Shown: positions 1-11,220, counted from the first letter of the stretch. The stretch is 64,000 bases of DNA from Zhengitettix transpicula (GCA_037074705.1 CM073590.1:9804001-9868000); one strand, 5' to 3'. A program made the numbers and translations. Notes: generated by a model from the letters alone, not told the origin.

Positions 1-245
1 CTTTAACATTCGTGTACAGGAATTATTATTAGAATTTTTCAACTCGCGTTCTGAGGGTGTAACAATCCGGTACATTCATAGTGTTTTATTTTTGATTCTT
101 CGCTACATTCTATTTTGCTGTCACTTATTTTAGTTCGGAATTCACCCACTTGGTCACGTTATCTTCATGTGTTCTGTCAACTTAGATCTTTACGTCGCTA
201 TAATGCTTCTGATCACAATTTGCATTGTATACGTTTAATTATCTC

Positions 246-405
246 ATGGTTAAAAATTTTCAGTCAATATGCGATGTACGGCACTTTTTGAAATGCCCAC
301 CTTGTCTGCTAGCTCGAAGCACTTTCATTCGACGGTCATCCGATACCATTTCGTGGATTTTTGTCACAACTTCTGGCGTGGTCGCTTCATTTGGTCCAGC
401 AGTGC
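246..405 (-). mobile_element. Mariner transposase fragment (linker and helix-turn-helix)
   Basis: Read on the minus strand, GPNEATTPEVVTKIHEMVSD followed by DRRMKV is typical of the linker before the second helix-turn-helix of mariner transposases. After a one-base frameshift the reading continues as FELADKVGISKSAVHRIL, a recognisable DNA-binding helix-turn-helix, and then meets stop codons. No catalytic D,D34D region, start codon or terminal inverted repeat is present. It is a dead fragment of a Tc1/mariner DNA transposon. Confidence 0.8.
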
Positions 406-455
406 AAGTCGTTGAAATTCTGATCCCCACCTCCCATATTTTACTGTTGTAAACG

Positions 456-1955
456 AAGGAGCAGATTCCCCCCCCCCCTCCGAGTAGAATTTTACTCGTC
501 TTTGATATATGAAACAACACTAAATAATGTGGCGTCTTTAAATGTTATAAATGGGGTACTATGACCGCTTTTGTTTTTTTTAAACAACCTTCAATCTGCA
601 CGCCAGGTCGGGTACATCTGGGACAACCATCGTATCTTTGAAATTCTTTTAATGAAATGTGTCTTCCTCCAATCATTAATTTCAAAGACCTTTCACGAAA
701 TTATTTTCATTTCCTAAAGTTTTCTCAAAATTATATTTGAGATTATTACTAGCAATTACTAGCAATCACAATAGAGCTTAAAACTGTCCTTGATTTTACC
801 GAGTCAATATATATAAAAAAGAAAGGGCACGCGACTGTCTAAAAGTATTCCAACACGCGTTTGTGTTACGTAGACGGGAGGGAAAAAAATTGGTTAAATC
901 AATGTTGCAGGGAAAATTCTGTTTCAAACGACCTCTAAAGGCAGCAATGTAATTCAGGGAACAATTGCAATTTTATCCTGAAGGCAATTCATGCAATAGC
1001 CTTAGTATGTCGCCAACAAGGCGGAAGAAAAAAGATACTGCATGAGCTCAGATCTTTTATGAGTTGAATTAAACGGCACGTATTAGCACTTATGGAGGAC
1101 GGGACTTTTACAGCCAATTATGGAGCTAATTAGGGCAGTTTCCCATGGCACAGGCCGCTCTGGGGCCGTAAGTCAGCCTGCGTGTGCGCCTCTTCGCCCG
1201 AGTAATTACAATGCCAGCTATTCATTCACCAGCATTCTGCAACAAGTTCCATTCCAACACTGGAAAATAGCCATTACCAGTCTACTGAGCTCGGAGATGT
1301 TAAATTCCGAACATATATGAAAATAACTTTGGGCTGATTCGTTTCACGGTAGTTATGTGCGAGGAAAGGCGATATCTTAGCACAACTTCACCATTACAGT
1401 AATTAACGGTGAGGAAAAATTGCTCTTCAAATGTCTGTACATACATCATGAAGAAATATTCGTATAATCAAACAGAGTATTTTTCGAGGTAATATACAGA
1501 GCTTGAAATAGATATATAATTTTAAATAATCATTGTATAAACCGATAGAAACTGTATCTCATCTGATCTTGTGTAAATTATTTATCAATACCGATGCAGG
1601 AATAAAACCTCAATATTAATTTTTAAATATCAATGTCCTGTTCGATCTTAAGTTACTAATAATTGTAATGAATCTTCAATATTTGTAAGTTTTACAGTTT
1701 TCATTTTTAAAATTTAATCTGCACTCACAAACATTTCTGCAATTATTAGCGACAATTATTGAAATAATATAATTTTCTGACATGAGGCCGCGTACTTGTT
1801 TATTTATGTTTTTTAACAAAACCTTAAATAGACGACGTTTCCTCCTTTTTTAGGGTCTATTCAGGTATAATAATTTTGTATACAAATCATGCAATGCTCG
1901 CAGCCAAACCTTGCCTCTAAAATGTTTTGCGTGATTTATATGGAAAATTATTAAG
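456..1955. other. Intronic DNA, no gene seen
   Basis: AT-rich noncoding sequence. A run of nine C residues lies near 470-478. A slightly G+C-richer patch at 1120-1280 gives a 66-codon chance ORF with no recognisable domain. Confidence 0.6.
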
Positions 1956-1956
1956 T

Positions 1957-2142
1957 AGCAGGCAGAACCTTGTAGGAGTGACACAATGGGGCTACCTCTG
2001 GGGATGCCTTTTCCTCTCCGTTTGAACTAAGGTACCCACAAGCCGAGGCACCTCGGCCTGTTTTGAGAGGTGTATGTTCCGGGGTCACAGACCTTGGGCA
2101 TACGGTGAGAGTTGTTTATGTTCCCATTGGAATTATTGAAAT
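1957..2142 (+). repeat. Dispersed repeat R1, copy A (5' part)
   Basis: This segment matches the reverse complement of 27700-27835. Shared strings include GGCAGAACCTT, GAACTAAGGT, the AGGCACCTCGGCC block, GAGAGGTGTATGTTCCGGGG and CTTGGGCATACG. The similarity stops shortly after 2140, so only the 5' part is kept. The 3' part occurs on its own at 55017. The family looks SINE-like. The 64-codon minus ORF here is incidental. Confidence 0.8.
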
Positions 2143-2605
2143 AGTTCAGGATTGCAAGTCCTGTTTTAAATAAGCTCAAATTTTGCTTTTGTCCCATAAA
2201 ACACACTACACGGCCAAGCATCCTTTATACATATTAAAAAACGTTTTATATTATCCTGTTTTTTATGAAACTAATAGCACAGAAACCATCTGATAATCCT
2301 GAACCTGGCTCATAATCCATTTTGTACCGTAAACTTTCTATTTAACGTATGATATATGTTTGTTTTTATTTGAATGAAAGTTTTAAATTATTTTCAATCA
2401 TAGTTGAATATTATAGTTGAAAAATTTAAATGTAGAGAATTAATTTATATATATGGTCAAATTATTTATTATTTCATATTTCCTAATAATAACTCAATTA
2501 ACTGTGGACGAAAACGCAAGAAATACTTGAGCAGACAATATGCATAACAGTGTCAAGTATGGACGCTGGCTATGGTTGATAGCCTGAATGTTCAGCACTT
2601 AGTCC
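2143..2605. other. Intronic DNA, no gene seen
   Basis: AT-rich spacer between the R1 copy and the pogo-like element. I recognise nothing in it. Confidence 0.6.
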
Positions 2606-3185
2606 TACCGTATTTTACGGACTATAAGACGTACCTTAATTTTTAAACTTTTTTTTAATAATACATTTTTATTATTAGATTGCAACGCCAGACTAAAAAT
2701 TCTTAGTTTATAAAACCGAACTGACCTTGAAAATAATTGAAAATCGTCATCTGAACTTTCTTCTTCCTCTTCATCGTTGTCCTTTTCATATATCAGATGG
2801 TCTTAACTGCTATCGAGAGCTTTACTTATGCCGCACTTCTTGAAAGATTGAATAATAATATCTTCAAATGACTACTAAACTGCACAAGAAGAGAGCACTT
2901 CTTCTACCACACTGATAATCCATAATTTCATACTAGCCTCGTGTCCATCAATCCAACCCTTCGTTCGTCGCATCGGTGCACTGCTGCTGTCAGTTGAATC
3001 CAATGTTGCCAGATAGAGATAGGTTTCTCGCGGCATCTAATATATGGGCATTTTTAAGACTAACAGGAATTTTTCAAATCGGAAACTGGTCATTTTTATA
3101 AAATTTCGAGTATATAAAGCACCTGAATTTTGGAGGCAATTTTCTAAGGAAAAAAGTTCGTCTTATAATCCGTAAATATACGGTA
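2606..3185 (-). mobile_element. Pogo-like DNA transposon, internally deleted, with TIRs and TA target duplication
   Basis: The element is bounded by inverted termini: CCGTATTTTACGGACTATAA at 2608 and, read from the other end at 3183, CCGTATATTTACGGATTATA. Both go on to a matching AAGACG and are flanked by TA, the target duplication of the Tc1/mariner/pogo superfamily. The interior is about 576 bp, far too short for an active transposase gene, but keeps a decayed transposase C-terminus on the minus strand (listed separately). Confidence 0.85.
2700..2973 (-). pseudogene. C-terminal remnant of a pogo/Tigger-type transposase
   Basis: One minus frame from 2973 reads MRRTKGWIDG, then a VVEEVLSS segment, two adjacent stops, SFKKCGISKALDSS, another stop and a strongly acidic tail (DNDEEEEESSDDDF). 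An SFKKCGIS-like motif followed by an acidic C-terminus is characteristic of the end of pogo/Tigger-family transposases. The three in-frame stops without frameshifts suggest decay by point substitution. The DDE catalytic domain is absent. Confidence 0.75.
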
Positions 3186-3672
3186 TTTCACCCTGGCGTA
3201 ATTGAGGGACTTCTTCGAAAGTTACCGTCGTATTTATTCAAAGAAGAAGCCATTATTACCATTCAGAATTGAATGTTGAACTTTCATTGTTGTCCCTGTA
3301 GTATCCAAATGCTACAATTTTCTGATGGCGTGGACACAACATTGATTGGTTAGTAATAGTTCGTACTTTCATCTTGTTTCTCCTCTGTATTTTGAGTCCC
3401 AAACACAAACCCATTATATAAGGTGGTACAACTATTATAAACAAACTCGTAATTCATGTTTCTGGAATTATTTTCGTATTTTCAATAATCAATTACGTTA
3501 GAACGATTAGCTATGTCACCATGAAGATGTAATGTGCGTGTATTGTGTAAAATAGTTTTATCGAGGATTTATGTTCTTTAATAATTTATTCTTGTAGCCA
3601 ATTCCTTGTGAGACGTGTTAGTGTAAAGCACCGTATAGTGTTATACGGGCTTGCATACTGAAAACTAATAAA
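3186..3672. other. Intronic DNA, no gene seen
   Basis: Noncoding sequence between the pogo-like element and the splice donor. A 62-codon minus ORF at 3256-3444 shows no domain and is taken as chance. Confidence 0.6.
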
Positions 3673-3678
3673 ACTCAC

Positions 3679-3733
3679 CCAGCATAGATGAGTTGTCCCA
3701 GTCCAGCGCCTGCAAGATGAGTGTGAAGGACTT
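3679..3733 (-). CDS. Ser: Serrate/Jagged (Notch ligand) internal exon, part of the MNNL domain
   Basis: This 55-bp exon encodes KSFTLILQALDWDNSSML plus one base (phase 1). Serrate/Jagged proteins are single-pass membrane ligands that activate Notch on neighbouring cells; this piece lies in the N-terminal MNNL domain, before DSL and the EGF repeats. From memory of the family, Drosophila Serrate has an SFTLILQALD-like core here, and Jagged has a related SYTLLVEAWD core on a very short third exon of 52 bp with the same end phase. That makes this exon one codon longer. Splice signals on the minus strand are excellent: CTAAC branch point, TTTTCTTCTCTTTGCAG acceptor and GTGAGT donor. Delta is less likely because its core differs (a FSLIVEAW-type string). 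The exon is too short for ordinary ORF finding. Confidence 0.88.
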
Positions 3734-3766
3734 CTGCAAAGAGAAGAAAACAAGTTTGAGTTAGAG
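3734..3766 (-). other. 3' splice site and branch point of the Serrate exon
   Basis: On the minus strand this reads TCTAACTCAAAC, an uninterrupted pyrimidine-rich TTTTCTTCTCTTTG, then CAG immediately before the exon. The CTAAC branch consensus lies an appropriate distance upstream of the AG. The same stretch has no counterpart elsewhere in the window. Confidence 0.85.
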
Positions 3767-5463
3767 TAAATAAACGCAGGGGAGCGGGCGGTGAGAAAAG
3801 CTAAGGCAAACGAGAACGTTCTTTCGAGTAGTTCGCACGTTTTCCATCATAAGTCTTTAATTTCATACTGCACATCTGCAAGTCAAAACAGCCCCGGCAA
3901 AAACACGTAAGACAACATGTCGTATATGAACTTTCATTAAATGTCCATTGGAACGGCTCGCTTTAATTGAAACCTGTCAACGCTTGCATAAATCGAGAGA
4001 AACTCCATCCGATCAACACCAACTTTGAGATTTTTTATGAGCATAAAATCTAAAGTTATAACATATATTATTAAAGTTTTAATTTTAGTGTGGCTACTGT
4101 TTTCAACTATTAACAGAACTGGTTTCTGTTAAAATTCCCCTCTATATTTGAACGGACGAACAAAATAAAGTGACATTGTCCTCTCTGCTGTTCTGTACGT
4201 CCACGCTGAAATTCCACAATTGCAAACTATTAACAGAAAATTAATGTTTTCCATGTACCCTTATGGGAAGAGGCAAAAGCACTTCTGACGTTCTCGACAA
4301 GTCAAAGCCAGTGAATAAAGTTTGATATATAATAATCCTGACTATTTCCCTCAACTTATATGCACCAGTTCACTGGACCAAAAAACTAATTGATTATTTG
4401 ACTACTGTTACATACCATGTTGAAAAGTATCCCACAAATTTTATAAAAAATAAAAAACGTTTCAATTTTCCAAAAACTTCTGTCATATTGGTTTTTAAGT
4501 TGATTAGAAAAAAATATAACACTATAGAGTCGTATTCGGCTCTATTCCGTAATCAAAGTTCGAATGAGTGACAAAAGCAAGCCCAATACTCCAATAATCT
4601 ATTTAATATGATACGCTGCATGACGTAATTCGGGAACATAATGTAGATATTTGCAGTATTGTCTTTGCGGTCTATTAACTCGCACGACTAACATCACGAT
4701 CCGACTTGTAAACCAGATGCAAGAAAATAAATTATAAGCAAAGAGAACCGCGAGGGCCAAGAACGGGCACCTGTTGAGGCGGTTTGCCTTGCCGATGGGC
4801 AATAAATCGCCACCATGGCCAGCAGATTCCAATCTGCGCCCAGGGACCTTTGTTCGTAACACTCGGCCACTCTGCTCACGGGATGATCAGCGATAATTGC
4901 AATAATGGCCAAGGTCGAGTATATGTACTTGCAAAGAAAAACATAAAATATTCAGTAAGTTTTTCCCTCGTACTTCTCTAGATCTGGAACTCTTATGGTT
5001 GGGAAAAATCTTTCGAGTTGCTTGCAGACGGAATGAGGCGTAGGGAATAAGTCATGAGCATGAAAAATAATTAGCCGTAAATAAATAATCAGCAATAAAA
5101 TCTGAATAATTGTAAAACGAGAAAAATGATTATTTATATATGTTAATATACACACAATAACAGTACACTTTTTTAGCATACTTTTCATACAGAACACATT
5201 CTTTAAAAAAATATGTGGAAAGAGGTAAATCTTTGTTTGACTTGGTAGAATTTATAAAATCATAACTATTTAAGTGCACACTTCGTTATCCCAGAATGAA
5301 AAACTTGCAAGTATATTCTGTACATGATGTGTTAAACACTTAAGTTTAATTATATCCGGTTCAGGATATTTTTCCTGATTTGAACGTCTAAACACTAAAA
5401 ATATTGGAAAATTTTGTGTTGTATATGCATTTTTATTAAATAAAGCATCAGGATGGAAAACTG
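3767..5463. other. Intronic DNA, no gene seen
   Basis: AT-rich sequence. A G+C-richer patch at 4740-4890 produces overlapping 65-87 codon ORFs on both strands, none with a domain. Confidence 0.55.
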
Positions 5464-5535
5464 TCGATCAGACCAGGAATCGAACCCGGTATCTTTCGCT
5501 TACCGTGCGAACGCTCCACCACTGAACTATCCCTG
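5464..5535 (-). repeat. tRNA-derived SINE head (tRNA-Thr-like)
   Basis: On the minus strand there is an A box TAGTTCAGTGG (5529-5519) and a perfect B box GGTTCGATTCC (5486-5476), the two internal RNA polymerase III promoter elements. The anticodon arm TTCGC/GCGAA pairs perfectly around the loop ACGGTAA, giving a GGT-like anticodon with an unusual C in place of U33. The T arm pairs, but the acceptor stem does not. It is therefore a SINE head or tRNA pseudogene, not a functional tRNA. Confidence 0.7.
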
Positions 5536-6900
5536 TCGACTACAGATCCATCCATTAGAACTAATGCAGGCTCGATTCCTTCCTGATACTTTAATTCAAC
5601 TTAACAATGGCCTTTACCGCCTGTGGCTTGTGAAAGCATTTTTTTTTCTAATCGAAAGGAGCCTCATGGGGAATAACTATCAAAGACATATCTAGCGGTA
5701 ATACGGTTCTGTAACACATCTGTACAGTAAAATAATAATTTCCTAATATATTTGTTGGAGTATTAACTAAAGATTACTGGGAGTAACCATACAGGCCGAA
5801 CTATTGCAATTGATTTATATGAGAACTTCATGGCGGTAGGTACTAGTGAAAATAATCGTAAATGAATTTTTATTGTAATAAGGGATCATCATTTGCATGT
5901 GCAGATCATGGATGGCTCAAGTGGCATTGATAAGGTGGGGTGATGCAGCAAAGGCTAACATTCTCTGCTTGATTGGACACACTAGGTGGTAAATTTAGGA
6001 CAGACAGCTGGATTGTGTTGTTACCTATTTTCCTTCCAAAGCAATTGTATTTATTAACAAGTAATAAATCTAGTAGACCTGCCTCAGGTAGCCTGAGCCG
6101 TACCAAGAATTGAAGATTTTGATTGTATAACCTACACTAGTAATTTAATATTCTCGTTTGACGGCAGATAACAGCCTGGGCGTCGCAAGCAAATAAGGCG
6201 TCGTCTGGGCATAAATCACACTGCGCGGGAATACTCGTATGCTAATGGTGGTTCGTCCGTTTCCTGGGTTAAGGACGCCACGGGCAGCCTCTGGCCAGGA
6301 TTCAGGAATGTCCATCTGTCCGTGACATCTCCTGAGCGCGTGGGGTCGTCTGCTGCACTCCCGTGCCAATTGCATTCCTTACGCGAACACTTTCCCTCAA
6401 CGTGCATTCCTAGCTTCCTCATCGCCTCGGCCAATTCCACCGAAGTAATAAATAAACCATTAACAATTCCTTTCGTGTAAGTCCTCAGACAAGGTCAGAA
6501 ACCCCATAAAATTCACGAGTTACAATAATTACACTTTAAATAAAATAGGCTTATTAAATAATGTGCGTGTTATATGACGTAAGGTGGTGGAGACTATGTG
6601 GCTTCATAAAAAAAACTCCGGAAATAGAGGTTGAATTGAAGAAGCGAAAACAAGAATACGATAAAGTTATTATTCTGTATAGAATTCGTAAGAAGTCAAT
6701 ACGGTCTGAAAGTAAATGATAAAGCGTTTGATGACTGACTCCTACGTGTATCAAGAAAGAACAAATTTATGAAATAAAACCATACGTTGGAAATAATAGA
6801 ACAAAACGCCTGCAAAAATTATTTTGAAACTTTAATTACAAATGTCAACATCTGTTCATAGAGGCTCGAAAATTAAAAATATACTTCTGTATAGAAAATT
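5536..6900. other. Intronic DNA, no gene seen
   Basis: Mostly AT-rich. A G+C-richer block at 6145-6440 gives two overlapping ~75-codon minus ORFs without recognisable domains; it may be a regulatory patch. Confidence 0.5.
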
Positions 6901-7040
6901 AATAATAAGATAAAATTGTCAAATCCAGATAAAATTCTCTTGTGTTTTTAGGTTTTTTTAGCACCTGAAGAAAGGTAACGTTGTATGGTATTTATATCAT
7001 CACTTCTTTTGTCTGTATTTGGCTATTTTATCTTTTTAGG
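6901..7040. repeat. Fold-back repeat F1 with degenerate CCTGAAGAA core
   Basis: The reverse complement of 6934-6901 resembles 7007-7040; both carry TTTTNTCTG, ATTTG and TTTTATCTT. Between them lies CCTGAAGAAAGGTAACGTTG (6964-6983), the family core with its inner hairpin eroded. The outer tail, ending TATTTATATCATCACTTCTT, recurs at 25619 and in weaker form at 11164. Confidence 0.7.
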
Positions 7041-8190
7041 GTCGAAAATTGTTGTAAATGTGTTGTGTGTATCTTAAGCAGTCAACTAAATTTTAGCGAG
7101 TGATTATTCGACGGTGTGATATCAATATTTATTTTAATTCGTTTTATTTTACGTTAGTCAAATAACCGTGCATCTCTGCAGTGTTTCACTAAAGAAAAAT
7201 AACGTAAAATTTTTACTACTGACGCTTCAATGACGCTTGTCTGCGAGATCGTAACGAGTCGGTCAGTAGATATACGGCAAAATCGACTTGTGATAATTTA
7301 ATAAAAGAATTTTAGTGCGAATACATAGTTAACATCTGTAAATAACAGTTAAAAAAATCCAAATATACAAAATAATATCATTATCAAGATATTATCATTC
7401 ACAAAAATTTTGTACGATATTGAACAAGTTATTTTATCTTTAAAACACGTTTGTACGTGATCTTACGAATTTACCTTTTTTTTCAATTTTACAAACTAAA
7501 AATTGTGTTTAAAATATGATAAAATTACGTTGTAGGCTTCAACGTTATGTCATGCTTTCATCGCACCAATAATGCTATATTATTCGACGATTTTTATTTA
7601 CATGTGTCTTCATTCACACTACATGTATACATAATTAATTGCAATAATTTTACACATAATTAATTAAAAAATACTTTTGTAGTGGTCAATGATACTTCCT
7701 TATCGTGGTAATAATAAGAATCTGTATTCGAGAGTCAGTAGTATAGACTCTGTGGAGATGTCAGTCAGCCAGTTTCTATGTTTAATATATTTGATATTTT
7801 GTATTAATTTCTTTATCCGGTAAATGGTTCCATTATATAATTAATGCACTAGAATGAATATAATAATATGTTATATAAAACATATAACTGAGCCCGCGCA
7901 AACGTAATATTAAATATCTTTACATTCACATCGGTTATCATATTGTTTTATTATTTTATTATTATCAGAAAAGAAGGAACACCAGTAAAATAATATATTT
8001 GAACTCGTTCCTTAAAACCGATACCTCGGTATTTTAATTCAATTAGTATTATTTATTTACAGGTTCTTATTTTGTTTCACATCGACTCTCACTACCTTAT
8101 ATTACTACTACTTTGGATGCTTCCCAATCAGCCTTCTTCATTTTATCTGGTACGCAGTCAACAGAGCTACTTTCTCCGCTGTGATGTCTT
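7041..8190. other. Very AT-rich intronic DNA, no gene seen
   Basis: Dominated by A/T runs and TAAT-type words. No ORF above 60 codons and no repeat that I could match elsewhere. Confidence 0.6.
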
Positions 8191-8500
8191 CGACAAATTA
8201 AATCACGGCCAAAAACAATTTATTGCATTAAACGATTAATTCCCAGCCATTAATTGGGACTGTATTGGTAAATTCCAGCGTCTGTTCGTGTGAAAAAACT
8301 TTACTGCGAACATGTTCCAGATATATTAAGAGAGGACAGTTATTTGAAACAGAAGCACGGCTATGGGACTTGCAATGAACTTCGACATCTACATCCAGTG
8401 CACGGGTAGATTTACGTGGACATCTCTTCAGGTGCCAAGTAGCTTGAATACCGGCTAACGTAAATTTACTATTAAATGCATAAGGGGGCAGAGTGTCTTT
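8191..8500. promoter_or_regulatory. Candidate enhancer patch
   Basis: Contains TTAAACGATTAATTCCC next to CCATTAATTGGGA. The two TTCCC/GGGA halves make a short inverted repeat around two homeodomain-type ATTAAT cores. It is richer in G+C than its flanks. Regulatory function is inferred only. Confidence 0.35.
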
Positions 8501-9305
8501 CCTTCCTCGTTAACAGTAAGACGAACGTAGTCAGATTACATTCCAACGCCGTAGTCGGCGAGCCTGAGATTTCACGATCACATACTGACTGTCAATGACA
8601 ATTTAAAACACTTGACGTAAAATAATAAAATGTTTCAGCGGAAAGAACTTCTGTGAGGTCTCCACCACTTTACCACGTGTTCTGAGTGTAGGTATTTGTG
8701 AAGTTAACCAATGGATAACCTTCAAGGCTACTTTACTCGGTAAAGGTAGTAAAATATTTCAGCATTACACAAAAATAAAATAAGAAACTTAAATCTCTCG
8801 CGTAACACATTTTCAGCTCAATATTGTGAACTGAATTACGAACTAAAAAATAGAGTAAGGTTAGGTAAGAAACTTGGAATATGAAAACAATTTGAAGACA
8901 TTAAGATTAAAATAATTAATATTTATACAAAATTGTAATAATTTTAATAGGAAAACATATTCGGCACACGCATAACTTAGATAATCGCTGCAGAGATTAA
9001 TGTCAATGAACTCAATATTATTCAGTTGGTCTTCCAAATTACATTTAAATTCTAAGGAAATATTTTTGCATTACGCAATGAAATGCGGTTAGTCTCGTTT
9101 TACTTATTCTAAAAGAAAATAACAAGTGGGGAGATTTCGCAGTAATTGTTTCAGATCATTTGTAAGGTATGCCAACCTGTTCTTTGAAATACACGAGACA
9201 TTAAATATTTCAAGATGTAAATGAACAGAAAACACGATCTTGCGAAATACTATGGCAACAAAGGAAAGCGCTTTAGCAAAACAAAAAAAAAACAAAAAAA
9301 ACTTG

Positions 9306-9416
9306 GACTCTAGTCCATGAAGTTATTTTAAATACATGGTGGTTATTGCTATAGGTACTGAAATGCATGAATTCTAGATCATAATTTTATTTTAAATTAA
9401 TAATGGTTATTACAGC
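9306..9416. repeat. Two-copy imperfect direct repeat, ~62-bp period
   Basis: The segment CTCTAGTCCATGAAGTTATT (9308) is followed about 62 bp later by TTCTAGATCATAATTTTATT (9370). Both continue into TTTAAAT and a GGTTATT word. It looks like an old local duplication. Confidence 0.5.
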
Positions 9417-9829
9417 ACAAATTAACGTTTGAAAAATACATGTTAGCTACATTAACGATTGCACAAAAATTTGAAGACGTATATTCGAAAATTATTGTTT
9501 ATCCTATTCCAAGTGTGTATACTAATGCCAATAAATGATCAATCTAATTTGTTGGGAATTGTGAAATAAATCCTTTGCTAATTTTTACAATTCTGGTAGG
9601 TTATTACGGTTTGTGTATGCGTGACTGATCGAGTTAACAACGCATTTACGTATGTAAAATAAACAACTTTGCGTCAAATAAACAAGTTACGTTTTATAAG
9701 TGATGCAGACGAAAGTGTGAAGTATGTCAGAAAATGAAATGCAATCATATTAGCGACATCAGCATAGTGATTAAGGAAAACGACCAGACTACTGACATAA
9801 TTAGTAAGCAAGGGAATGGTCTAGAATTT

Positions 9830-10340
9830 GTGTTGCGCCCCCCGTGTTTACCTCCGAGTGAGATAGTTCTCCCACTGTTTGTCGTCAACAGTTTCTTTTA
9901 AAAGACGAAAAGTCCTTGTCAGCATATAATTAATAAGGTCTGAGGGGAGCGAGGATAACGAGCTTTTAACTGGGCCTGTGATTAAGAGGTAGCGCAGGTG
10001 TTCCGGCGACAGCGGTCAGTTTCCTAATAAGAGAAGCTGGGGACACCTCGCCACCACGCAGCACTTTCGGCACCTACACTCGCGTTTTTTACTCCCCTCC
10101 CAGCATGGGAACTTGCTTTTATTTTAAATCTTAAAGCAATTCCTCGCCGGGCGCAAAAAGCGTAAGGACACGGTCATTTGCGGCGGTGGCCATGTTTTCA
10201 ATTCACTGCTCTGGGAGAAGCGTAAATAAGATGCCTCAGGTGACCAGTTCCGAGAGCAATAATGGGACTCCCATTAGTGAGTAAGTCGGTAGTAGCCTGC
10301 GGAGAACACGCAGCGGTTGAGAACAACGACGACAGTTTTC
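9830..10340. promoter_or_regulatory. Candidate enhancer patch
   Basis: About 500 bp of balanced base composition inside AT-rich DNA. It has TATAATTAATAAGG, CCTGTGATTAAGAGG and GGCGGTGGCCATGTTTTC, the last containing a Pho/YY1-type GCCAT core. No ORF of length in it. Its compositional contrast and site density are among the strongest in the window. Confidence 0.4.
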
Positions 10341-10921
10341 TGTTGCAATATAAGAACAATTCCGCCCGCTCCTATCAGAAAGAGTGACGCGGCGACTTCG
10401 CCGATTCCTGCTACCTGCTTATGAGACGCTTCGTTTTCAGGAAAAATTTAACCGACCCACTTCTCCGGATGTCATAAAACATAAGACAAGATCAATCTAC
10501 GCAAAAAAAAAATTAATAAACCAGCGAAATATATACTTCCATTTCGTTACTCAAATTGAGACTAGTTCGAAACGTCCAAAAGTTAATCTTACACATTAAA
10601 TTACCTAATAACTGTCACACAACAAGAACATATTTCAGTTCTGACCGTCATTATCAACGGTTTCATTTATTTTGTGTTGTTTTTAATTAACTGCGATGGG
10701 AACAGAACCCTGTGGCATTTTTATGAACAAATATACAAACAAATAATACACACAGAGAAACTTAAAAGTAATGTCTTTGTTTCATTTCAGGGACATTAAT
10801 ATCTCAATTTCAGCTATCCTAACAAATAGAACAGACTATATATAACCATATAACGCTTCCATTTGCTTTTGGAATACGTTTATCAGAATATATTTCGATT
10901 TTAAAATGAAAAAAATTACGT
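10341..10921. other. Intronic DNA, no gene seen
   Basis: AT-rich. The 71-codon plus ORF at 10384-10599 has no recognisable domain. Confidence 0.55.
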
Positions 10922-11220
10922 CTGATTGAAAATAGTGAATAAAAAAGTTAGCCAACAAAAAACAGTGGTAATATAAGTACCACACAACGTTTCTGGGACC
11001 CTTGTCTTTCCTCAGGTGTGAAGAAGAGCCTAGAGCGACACAACTGCACTTGTCAGTTGACAAAACTTAAGCCTTTTGAGGTTTGTCAAGTGCAGTTGTG
11101 TCGCTCTAGGCTCTTCTTCACACATGAAGAAAGGGATAAGGGTCCCAGAAACGTTGTGTGGAATTTATATTATCACTTTTTTGTCTGAATTGGATAACTT
11201 TCTTATTCAATATTTTGATT
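10922..11220. repeat. Fold-back repeat F2 (best-preserved B-type pair)
   Basis: Two ~130-bp copies face each other: the reverse complement of 11052-10925 matches 11087-11218 around a 34-bp centre. A 37-bp block starting CAAGTGCAGTTGTGTCGC is identical in both arms, as is GGGTCCCAGAAACGTTGTGT. Each arm has the core: CCTGAGGA or CATGAAGA, a GGGAT/GTCCC-type stem, then GAAACGTT. Both arms are open in one frame, so the ORFs at 10836-11063 (minus) and 11076-11282 (plus) share the peptide KCSCVALGSSSH; I see no protein family in it. Confidence 0.88.

Larger units (their letters stand above)
1..3678 (-). other. Ser: Partial intron of Serrate, downstream of the 3679-3733 exon
   Basis: On the minus strand this is the start of the intron that follows the Serrate exon; it opens with GTGAGT at 3678-3673. 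The next exon, which should carry the rest of the MNNL domain and the DSL domain, is not visible here, so the intron continues beyond the window. It holds a mariner fragment, one copy of a dispersed repeat and a pogo-like element, each listed separately. That it is intronic is inferred from the exon. Confidence 0.7.

Noticed and set aside
5464..5535. Functional tRNA gene
   Set aside because: Acceptor stem does not pair and position 33 is C, so it is listed as a SINE head.
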